DNA of 15,692 bases, taken from SG8-41 sp036397875. Lineage in GTDB: Bacteria; Pseudomonadota; Gammaproteobacteria; Burkholderiales; SG8-41. A program made the position numbers and the translations under genes. The stretch covers positions 1 to 15,692 of the forward strand of contig DASWIC010000282.1 in the NCBI GenBank assembly GCA_036397875.1, in the 5' to 3' direction. The notes under the pieces are model-generated. The model did no database searches. It worked only from the letters and a program-made list of their open reading frames with translations, and had not been told where the DNA came from. Shown in pieces: positions 6,654 to 15,692 of the stretch; position 1 is the stretch's first letter, and each line of letters starts with the position of its first letter.

Positions 6654-9329
<2,676 letters not shown>

Positions 9330-9345
9330 GACTCATCATCCCCGC

Positions 9346-10761
9346 ATGAGCGTGGTCGAAGTCAAGGTTCCCGACATCGGGGACTTCAAGAACATCCCGG
9401 TGATCGAGGTATTGGTCAAGCCGGGGGACCGCGTCGACCAGGAGTCGCCGCTAGTCACCCTGGAGTCGGACAAGGCGACCATGGAAGTGCCTTCGCCCGC
9501 CGCCGGCGTGGTGAAGGAGCTTCGCGTCAAGGTGGGGGACAAGGTTTCCGAGGGCTCGCTCGTTCTCACGCTCGAATCATCGGGTGAAGGCGCTGCGGCG
9601 AAGCCCGCACCGCAAATCCCCCCCAGCCCCCCTTTGCTAAAGGGGGGAGACGTGGCACCCCCTCGCCCCCCTATAGCAAAGGGGGGAGACGTGGCACCCC
9701 CTCGCCCCCCTTTGACAATAGGGGGAGGCGAACTCCCCCCTTACCCCCCTTTAGTAAAGGGGGGAAGCGAAGCGGGGGGATTTGGGGGAAGCGAAGCGGG
9801 GGGATTCGGGGGAAGCGAAGCGGGGGGATTCGGGGGTGGCGCAGCGGAGGGATTTGCGCTGGCGCACGCCAGCCCCTCGGTGCGGCGCTTCGCCCGCGAG
9901 CTGGGCGCGGATCTCGCGCGCGTGAAAGGCACAGGGCCCAAGGAGCGCGTGCTCAAGGACGACGTCCAGAACTTCGTCAAGGGCGAGCTTTCGCGCCCGC
10001 GCGCGGCCGATGGGGGAGCGGGGCTCAACCTGCCCCCTCTGCCGCAGGTGGACTTTGCCAAGTTCGGCGCGGTCACCACCCAGCCGCTCTCCCGCATCAA
10101 GAAGCTCTCGGGAGCGAACCTGCACCGCAACTGGGTGACCATCCCCCACATCACGCAGAACGACGAAGCGGACATCACCGAGCTCGAGAAATTCCGCAAG
10201 ATCCAGGTCGAGGAGGCGAAGCAGCAGGGCATTCGCTTCACCCTACTGTGCTTCCTCCTCAAGGCCGTGGTGGTAGCGCTCAAGCAGCACCCCGAGTTCA
10301 ACGCCTCGCTCGCCGGCGACGGCGAGAGCCTCGTGCTCAAGCAGTACTTCCACATCGGCGTCGCGGTGGACACGCCCAACGGGCTGGTCGTGCCCGTGAT
10401 TCGCGACGTGGACAAAAAGGGGCTCATGGAGCTCGCGCAGGAGCTCGGCGAAGTGAGTGCGCGCATGCGCGCGGGCAAGATTTCGCCCGCCGATCTGCAG
10501 GGCGGCTGTTTTTCAATCTCCAGCCTGGGCGGACTGGGCGGCTCGCACTTCACGCCCATTATCAATGCGCCGGAGGTGGCGATACTCGGCGTCGGAAAAT
10601 CGGTCACGCGCCCGGTGTGGAACGGCAAGGAGTTCGCTCCCCGCCTGATGCTGCCGCTCTCCGTTTCGTATGACCACCGCGTCATCGACGGCGCGCAGGG
10701 CGCACGCTTCATCGCGTTTCTGAGCTCGGTCCTCACCGACATCCGGCGCCTCGTCCTGTGA
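9346..10761 (+). CDS. aceF: Dihydrolipoamide acetyltransferase, pyruvate dehydrogenase E2, with repeat-built linker
   Basis: This 471-residue E2 core protein transfers the acetyl group from lipoamide to CoA. A single N-terminal lipoyl domain (about 1-78) carries the lipoylated Lys43 in ESDKATMEV. The peripheral subunit-binding domain is at about 180-220 (HASPSVRRFARELG...GPKERVLKDDV). The catalytic domain fills the rest, with the active-site His444 and Asp448 in DHRVIDG. Between the first two domains, residues about 90-170 are not the usual Ala/Pro linker but PPxPPLxKGG-like repeats followed by GSEAGGFG repeats, encoded by palindromic and tandem DNA repeats, all in frame. No internal stop or shift is seen, so the gene looks functional. 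The ATG at 9346 lies 16 nt after aceE; the Shine-Dalgarno is weak, so coupling to aceE is likely. No E3 (lpd) gene follows. Confidence 0.95.
   Translation: MSVVEVKVPDIGDFKNIPVIEVLVKPGDRVDQESPLVTLESDKATMEVPSPAAGVVKELRVKVGDKVSEGSLVLTLESSGEGAAAKPAPQIPPSPPLLKGGDVAPPRPPIAKGGDVAPPRPPLTIGGGELPPYPPLVKGGSEAGGFGGSEAGGFGGSEAGGFGGGAAEGFALAHASPSVRRFARELGADLARVKGTGPKERVLKDDVQNFVKGELSRPRAADGGAGLNLPPLPQVDFAKFGAVTTQPLSRIKKLSGANLHRNWVTIPHITQNDEADITELEKFRKIQVEEAKQQGIRFTLLCFLLKAVVVALKQHPEFNASLAGDGESLVLKQYFHIGVAVDTPNGLVVPVIRDVDKKGLMELAQELGEVSARMRAGKISPADLQGGCFSISSLGGLGGSHFTPIINAPEVAILGVGKSVTRPVWNGKEFAPRLMLPLSVSYDHRVIDGAQGARFIAFLSSVLTDIRRLVL
9627..9764. repeat. Cluster of C6/G6 palindromic repeats inside aceF
   Basis: Four hairpin units of the form CCCCCC-TTT-(3 nt)-AAA-GGGGGG follow one another: 9627-9647 (perfect 9-bp stem, loop GCT), 9666-9686 (one mismatch), 9705-9725 (imperfect, one G fewer), and 9744-9764 (perfect, loop AGT). 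Units begin every 39 bp, 13 codons, and encode PP-x-PP-LxKGG-like peptides. The 34-bp segments 9639-9672 and 9678-9711 are identical. Such C-run/G-run palindromes look like short dispersed intergenic repeats of other bacteria; here they are within a gene. Confidence 0.9.
9761..9856. repeat. 24-bp tandem repeat in the aceF linker
   Basis: Three units at 9761-9784, 9785-9808 and 9809-9832 are identical but for one T/C base, and a fourth at 9833-9856 is degenerate. The unit is GGGGAAGCGAAGC followed by GGGGGATTYG and encodes the octapeptide GSEAGGFG. The array directly abuts the last palindromic unit. The period is eight codons, so copy number can change without a frameshift. Confidence 0.92.
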
Positions 10762-10781
10762 GAGCTTGAAGCGGTTGACGC

Positions 10782-11438
10782 ATGGCAACCGCCCCCATCG
10801 GCGTCCTCGGCGGCACCTTCGACCCGATCCATTACGGCCACCTGCGGCTGGCGGAGGAGGTCGGCGAGCGGCTTCGCCTCGAGGAAGTGCGCCTGGTTCC
10901 GAGCGGCACGCCGCCGCATCGCAGCGCGCCCGAGGTGACGGCCGACCACCGCCTGGCCATGACGCAGCTCGCGGCGGCCGGCAACGCCCGCTTCAAGGTC
11001 GATGCGCGCGAGGTGCGCCGTGCCGGGCCCGGCTACACGTTCGACACGCTGAAGGAGCTGCGCGCGGAGGCGGGAGAGGCGCGACCGCTTGCGTTGCTGC
11101 TCGGAGCCGACGCCTTTCTCGAGTTCGCAACCTGGCACCGCTGGCGCGAGATCTTCGGGCTCGCGCACGTTGCCGTCGCGCACCGGCCGGGATTCCCGAT
11201 CGAGCAGTGGACGGCGCGCATGCCGCAGCCGCTCGCGCGCGAGTACTCGGCCCGCCTCATGCAGCAGCCGCTGGCGATCCACCTCTCGGCCTCGGGCGGC
11301 ATCGTCGTGGTCCCGTTCACGGCGCTCGATATCTCCGCGACCGCGATCCGCGACATGCTGCGGGCGGGAGCCAGCCCCCGTTATTTGCTCCCCGGCGCGA
11401 TCCTCGACTATATTCGAGCCAATCGCCTGTATTCATAG
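10782..11438 (+). CDS. nadD: Nicotinate-nucleotide adenylyltransferase
   Basis: This 218-residue enzyme adenylates nicotinate mononucleotide to deamido-NAD in NAD biosynthesis. The nucleotidyltransferase signature GGTFDPIHYGH (10-20) contains the HxGH motif at 17-20, and the second signature is ISATAIRDML from residue 184 (the family's ISxTxIR). Other NadD features are VPSGTPPHR (substrate loop), YTFDTL and LLLGADAF. The ATG at 10782 directly precedes the conserved N-terminus. It follows aceF by 20 nt with no visible promoter or terminator between, so it is probably read from the aceE promoter. It is one nucleotide ahead of rsfS, the usual nadD-rsfS pairing. Confidence 0.95.
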   Translation: MATAPIGVLGGTFDPIHYGHLRLAEEVGERLRLEEVRLVPSGTPPHRSAPEVTADHRLAMTQLAAAGNARFKVDAREVRRAGPGYTFDTLKELRAEAGEARPLALLLGADAFLEFATWHRWREIFGLAHVAVAHRPGFPIEQWTARMPQPLAREYSARLMQQPLAIHLSASGGIVVVPFTALDISATAIRDMLRAGASPRYLLPGAILDYIRANRLYS

Positions 11439-11439
11439 C

Positions 11440-11808
11440 ATGAGGCCCGACACGCTGGTCAAGGCCGCGGTGGCGGCGCTGGAGGACATCAAGGGGCGCG
11501 ATATCGTGGTGCTGGACGTCAGGAAAATGACGTCGCTGTTCGACCGGGTCGTCATCGCGAGCGCGGACTCCACGCGGCAGATCCGGGCGCTATCGAGCCA
11601 TGTGCAGGAAAAACTGAAGGCGCTCGGCGCGCGCATCCATGGCGTGGAGGGCGAGCGCGCAGCCGACTGGATACTGGTCGATCTCGGCTCGGTGATCGTT
11701 CACATCATGCTGCCCGCCGCGCGCAAGTATTACAACCTGGAGGAGCTGTGGGCGCCGCCGCGTACGCGGCGCCGGCGCGCGAGCGGCGCCGCCTCCTGGG
11801 CGCGATGA
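11440..11808 (+). CDS. rsfS: Ribosomal silencing factor RsfS (Iojap family)
   Basis: This 122-residue protein binds ribosomal protein uL14 on the large subunit and blocks subunit joining under nutrient limitation. Family residues are visible: DIVVLDVRKMTSLFDRVVIA (21-40), SADSTRQIRAL, DWILVDLGSVIVHIM (76-90) and YYNLEELW (97-104). The ATG at 11440 starts two bases after the nadD stop, so translation is probably coupled. After the conserved LEELW the protein continues for 18 residues with an Arg-rich tail (PRTRRRRAS), and its stop overlaps the rlmH start as ATGA at 11805-11808. The tail may be a by-product of that overlap. Confidence 0.93.
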   Translation: MRPDTLVKAAVAALEDIKGRDIVVLDVRKMTSLFDRVVIASADSTRQIRALSSHVQEKLKALGARIHGVEGERAADWILVDLGSVIVHIMLPAARKYYNLEELWAPPRTRRRRASGAASWAR

Positions 11809-12269
11809 AATTCCTGGTCGTTGCGGTCGGCCATCGCATGCCGGCATGGGTGGACGCCGGCTTCGCCCAGTACGCCGGCCGCATGCCGCGGGAGGCACGC
11901 TTGGAGCTGGTCGCGGTCAAGGCGGTCCCGCGGGGCGGCCCGCTGCAGCGAGTCCTCGACGCGGAGGGCAAGCGTGTGCTCGCCGCGCTGCCCGCAGGCT
12001 GTATCCGGGTGGTGCTCGATGAGCGCGGTGCCCTGCTCAGCACGATGGACGTCGCGCGGCGCATCGCGCGCTGGCGGCAGGCGGGCCGCGACGTCGCTTT
12101 CATCGTGGGGGGCGCGGACGGCCTGGCCGAAAGCGTGAGGAAATCCGCGGATCTGCCCTGGGCGCTCTCGCCCCTGACGCTGCCCCATGGGCTCGCGCGC
12201 GTGATCCTCGCGGAACAGCTTTATCGCGCCGTGACGATATTGCACAATCATCCCTACCATCGGGAGTGA
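11805..12269 (+). CDS. rlmH: 23S rRNA (pseudouridine1915-N3)-methyltransferase
   Basis: This 154-residue SPOUT-class methyltransferase methylates pseudouridine 1915 in helix 69 of 23S rRNA on the assembled 70S ribosome, using S-adenosylmethionine. The SAM-binding trefoil-knot elements are present: FIVGGADG at 99-106 and LSPLTLPHGLARVILAEQ from 121, followed by the invariant C-terminal HNHPYHRE. The length matches the family (about 155). The ATG at 11805 overlaps the rsfS stop in ATGA, supporting this start over the GTG at 11748. The 3' end lies nine bases before the chosen maf start. rsfS-rlmH adjacency is typical and unites two ribosome-related functions. Confidence 0.96.
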   Translation: MKFLVVAVGHRMPAWVDAGFAQYAGRMPREARLELVAVKAVPRGGPLQRVLDAEGKRVLAALPAGCIRVVLDERGALLSTMDVARRIARWRQAGRDVAFIVGGADGLAESVRKSADLPWALSPLTLPHGLARVILAEQLYRAVTILHNHPYHRE

Positions 12270-12277
12270 TGGCGACC

Positions 12278-12898
12278 ATGAGCGTCTGGGACAAGCGCAT
12301 CTACCTTGCGTCCCGCAGCCCGCGGCGGAGGGATCTCTTGAAGCAGATCGGCGTGCCGTTCGAGCTGCTGCTGCTGCGCGAGGACCTGCGGCGCGGGGCG
12401 GATGTGGACGAGACGCCGCTGCCGGATGAGTCGCCCGGCGTGTACGTGCTGAGGATGGCGGGCGCCAAGGTGAATACGGCGGTGCGCCAGATCGCCTACC
12501 GCGGCCTGCCGCAGAAACCGGTGCTCGCGGCCGATACCACGGTGGTATTCGACGACCGGATCATCGGCAAGCCGCAGGACGCAGCAGACGCCGCGCGCAT
12601 GCTGCGCACGCTCTCGGGCCGCGAGCACCAGGTGCTCACCGCGGTGGCGCTGGCGCTGAGGGAGAAGGTCGAGACGCAGATCTCGGTATCGAGCGTATGG
12701 TTCCATGAATTGAGCGACGCCGATATCCGCCACTACATCGCGACCGGGGAGCCGCTCGACAAAGCCGGCGCCTACGCCATCCAGGGCCGGGCGGGCGCGT
12801 TCGTGATGCGAATCGCGGGGAGCTATTCCGGTATCATGGGGCTGCCTCTGGCGGAAACCGCGGAGTTGCTGGATCGGTTCGACATCCCCCTGTGGTGA
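12278..12898 (+). CDS. maf: Maf/YhdE-type nucleoside triphosphate pyrophosphatase
   Basis: This 206-residue house-cleaning enzyme hydrolyses dTTP, UTP and modified pyrimidine triphosphates to the monophosphate. It has the Maf signature ASRSPRR (11-17), the catalytic Asp86 in AADTTV, and KPQD. The middle and C-terminal motifs HQVLTAVAL, EPLDKAGAYAIQG and GSYSGIMGLPLAET match the YhdE subgroup rather than YceF. Placement directly before rng repeats the yhdE-rng pairing of E. coli. GGGAG at 12262-12266 serves the ATG at 12278 (spacing 11); ATG 12269, overlapping the rlmH stop, would leave a spacing of only two and adds three residues. Confidence 0.93.
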   Translation: MSVWDKRIYLASRSPRRRDLLKQIGVPFELLLLREDLRRGADVDETPLPDESPGVYVLRMAGAKVNTAVRQIAYRGLPQKPVLAADTTVVFDDRIIGKPQDAADAARMLRTLSGREHQVLTAVALALREKVETQISVSSVWFHELSDADIRHYIATGEPLDKAGAYAIQGRAGAFVMRIAGSYSGIMGLPLAETAELLDRFDIPLW

Positions 12899-12904
12899 GT
12901 GCGC

Positions 12905-14365
<1,461 letters not shown>

Positions 14366-14366
14366 A

Positions 14367-14393
14367 GACTCGCGGCTCGTGACTCGTGACTCG
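14367..14393. repeat. Heptamer tandem repeat overlapping the yggU start
   Basis: Four heptamer units, GACTCGC GGCTCGT GACTCGT GACTCG, lie between the rng stop and the start of the DUF167 gene. They supply the GTG start at 14379 and the first codons (MTRDS) of that gene. The repeat resembles CTCGTGA-type intergenic repeats and carries no obvious ribosome binding site. Confidence 0.75.
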
Positions 14394-14690
14394 ATTTGGT
14401 ACCGCCACGACGCGCCTTCGCGTCGTTTTTTGCTCACGCTGCACGTTCAGCCCAATGCGAGAAAAAGCGAGATTGTCGCGCTGCATGGCGACGCGCTGAA
14501 AGTGAAAATCGCCGCACCTGCGACAGACAACCGGGCGAATGCCGCGCTGATCGAGCTCTTGAGCGAGACACTCGGGGTTCATCGATCCGCCATGGCCATT
14601 CGGCGCGGTGTCACGGCCCGGCGCAAGGTCGTGGAAATCGAAGGCGGACCGGAACTCGTGGCGCGGCTCGAAGCGCTCGCAAGCGATTAG
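14379..14690 (+). CDS. yggU: DUF167/YggU family protein
   Basis: This protein of up to 103 residues belongs to the small DUF167 (YggU) family of unknown function. The family core is visible: LHVQPNARKSEIVALHGDALKVKIAAP followed by ATDNRANAALIELLSETLGV and the conserved basic strand RRGVTARRKVVEIEG. The frame starts with GTG at 14379 inside a heptamer repeat; homologues usually begin near the WYR motif (here residue 7), so a non-standard ATT at 14394 or a start in the repeat are alternatives. No good Shine-Dalgarno is seen. It lies 13 nt after rng and is probably cotranscribed. In many Proteobacteria it follows yggT; here yggT is on the opposite strand and convergent. Confidence 0.85.
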   Translation: MTRDSIWYRHDAPSRRFLLTLHVQPNARKSEIVALHGDALKVKIAAPATDNRANAALIELLSETLGVHRSAMAIRRGVTARRKVVEIEGGPELVARLEALASD

Positions 14691-14734
14691 GCGGGATCCG
14701 CGTCGCGACTAGCGTTCAGTTGCCCGGTCACGCG

Positions 14735-14749
14735 CCGCGGGCCACGCGG
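14735..14749. other. Short GC hairpin in the convergent yggU/yggT gap
   Basis: CCGCG-GGCCA-CGCGG forms a 5-bp stem with a 5-nt loop between the two convergent stop codons. There is no T tract on either side, so it is at best a weak bidirectional terminator. Nothing else is visible in the 67-bp gap except a 4-bp stem at 14691-14701. Confidence 0.25.
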
Positions 14750-14757
14750 TTCAAGCG

Positions 14758-15333
14758 TCAAAGCAGCTGGCTGACGGTCGATTCCAGCCAGGCGACCGGC
14801 AGCATGAGCAGCAGCTGGATGACCACCAGCACGAACAGCGGGGACAGGTCGACGTTGCCGATGGGCGGCACCCGCCGCTGGAACACGCGCAGGAAGGGGC
14901 GCGTCAGGCTGTTCGCCAGCGGCATCAGCGGGCTGTAGGGGCCCACCCACGACAGCACCACCTGCACGATCACGGCGGCCATCACGATATAGAGGCCGAT
15001 CCTCACGAGCATGACCAGCGCGAGCAGCGCGGCTGCCGCGAATATCTGACCCGCCGCCGGTCCGAGTGCGTAGCCCTTGATCTGCAGCACCAGCAGGATT
15101 TCCACGAGCTGGACCAGCCACGCCAGCGCCAGCGTGGAGAGATCGAGGCCCCACAGGCCCGGAACCACCCGCCGCGCGGGCCTGACCATGAAATCGGTCA
15201 GCGCCTGCAGGAACACCGACAGCGGATTGCGGTACGGCGCGCGCGCCCACTGCAGGTAGAAGCGCAGCAGGAGCGCCACCACGAACAGGCCGAATACGGT
15301 GTTGACGAGGAAGATCAGCGCGTTGGTGAGCAA
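14758..15333 (-). CDS. yggT: YggT family integral membrane protein
   Basis: This 191-residue inner-membrane protein contains two YggT repeats. The first is about residues 1-75 (hydrophobic FLVNTVFGLFVVALLLRFYL, then APYRNPLSVFLQALTDFMVRPAR); the second about 95-190 (LVRIGLYIVMAAVIVQVVLSW, then YSPLMPLANSLTRPFLRVFQRR). Four main hydrophobic segments are visible. The family has been linked to osmotic or potassium tolerance and membrane-protein processes, but no activity can be read from sequence. The only in-frame start covering the first membrane segment is TTG at 15333, with GGGG just upstream; an in-frame stop lies at 15337-15339. It follows proC by 17 nt, the common proC-yggT arrangement. 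Confidence 0.9.
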   Translation of the reverse strand: MLTNALIFLVNTVFGLFVVALLLRFYLQWARAPYRNPLSVFLQALTDFMVRPARRVVPGLWGLDLSTLALAWLVQLVEILLVLQIKGYALGPAAGQIFAAAALLALVMLVRIGLYIVMAAVIVQVVLSWVGPYSPLMPLANSLTRPFLRVFQRRVPPIGNVDLSPLFVLVVIQLLLMLPVAWLESTVSQLL

Positions 15334-15350
15334 GCGTCAACCCCAGTGGC

Positions 15351-15692
15351 TCAGTCGCTCCCGAGCTCATCCCCCAGCTCGCGCGAACGCTCCGCCGCCG
15401 CCTTTACGGCGCGCACGATGGCATCCTTCACGTGGTCCGCTTCCATCGAGGCGAGCGCCTGCTCGGTGGTGCCGCCTTTCGAGGTGACGCGGCCGCGCAG
15501 CGTTTCGGGCGCCTCGCCGGCCTGCGCCGCGAGCGCGAGTGCGCCGGAAAACGTCTCGAGCGCGAGCCGACGCGCGGCATCCGCGGCGAGCCCCAGCTCG
15601 CGCGCGGCGCGTTCCAGCGCCTCCACGAAGTAATAGACATAGGCCGGGCCGCTTCCCGATACCGCGGTGACCGCGTCGAGATCATCCTCGCG
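15351..15692 (-). CDS. proC: Pyrroline-5-carboxylate reductase, C-terminal part (runs off the window)
   Basis: The last 114 codons of proC are present; the 5' part lies beyond the window edge. The enzyme reduces 1-pyrroline-5-carboxylate to proline with NAD(P)H. The visible portion begins in the all-helical dimerisation domain with LDAVTAVSGSGPAYVYYF, then GRVTSKGGTTEQALASM, both ProC signatures that line the substrate site. The stop is TGA at 15351-15353. It precedes yggT on the same strand. Confidence 0.93.
   Translation of the reverse strand, partial: REDDLDAVTAVSGSGPAYVYYFVEALERAARELGLAADAARRLALETFSGALALAAQAGEAPETLRGRVTSKGGTTEQALASMEADHVKDAIVRAVKAAAERSRELGDELGSD

Noticed and set aside
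9627..9764. Rho-independent terminator inside aceF
   Set aside because: The hairpins are strong but no U run follows, and the reading frame continues to a complete catalytic domain.
9627..9856. CRISPR array
   Set aside because: The units are short, joined without unique spacers of constant length, and lie in frame within aceF; no cas genes are nearby.
9741..11282. A 513-codon minus-strand open frame covering aceF and part of nadD
   Set aside because: It spans two real plus-strand genes, shows no domain, and its repeats are just the reverse complement of the aceF linker repeats.
14687..15370. A 227-codon minus-strand frame overlapping yggT
   Set aside because: The alternative frame at 14758-15333 encodes the YggT family with clear membrane segments; this one is Ala/Arg/Gly-rich filler.

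Overview
This GC-rich window carries housekeeping genes in an arrangement typical of Betaproteobacteria, with a branched-chain/acyl-CoA catabolic block beside it. The assignment rests on a class I PHA synthase, a Bug/TctC-type periplasmic receptor, a homodimeric (AceE-type) pyruvate dehydrogenase, and the run nadD-rsfS-rlmH-maf-rng. No tRNA, rRNA, CRISPR array, phage gene or transposase is visible. I cannot name the genus from sequence alone.

Layout. (1) 1-1980: an isovaleryl-CoA dehydrogenase (liuA-like) and its probable MerR-family regulator (liuR-like), both on the minus strand. The last codons of the dehydrogenase gene occur a second time 159 bp further on, with three back-to-back inverted repeats between the copies. 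Two near-identical palindromes, one before the dehydrogenase and one in the divergent liuR/phaC gap, look like LiuR operators. (2) 1996-6475, plus strand: PHA synthase (phaC), an orphan Bug receptor, an HSD10-like short-chain 3-hydroxyacyl-CoA dehydrogenase and an enoyl-CoA hydratase. Together with isovaleryl-CoA dehydrogenase these suggest use of branched-chain amino acids and short acyl-CoAs, with carbon surplus stored as polyhydroxyalkanoate. (3) 6540-14690, plus strand: an extended -10 promoter with an inverted repeat just upstream drives aceE-aceF. nadD, rsfS, rlmH, maf (yhdE-type), rng and a DUF167/YggU gene follow with gaps of 20 nt or less or with overlaps, so this may be one long transcription unit joining pyruvate oxidation to NAD synthesis, ribosome maturation and RNA processing. 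(4) 14758-15692, minus strand: yggT and the 3' part of proC, convergent with yggU.

The most unusual feature is inside aceF. The linker between the lipoyl domain and the E1/E3-binding domain is built from short palindromic C6/G6 hairpin repeats (39-bp spacing) followed by 24-bp tandem repeats. Both periods are multiples of three, so a non-coding-type repeat appears to have been accommodated in frame as a Pro/Gly-rich linker of an essential enzyme. Other short repeats lie at 5657-5672 (octamer) and 14367-14393 (heptamer, overlapping the start of yggU).
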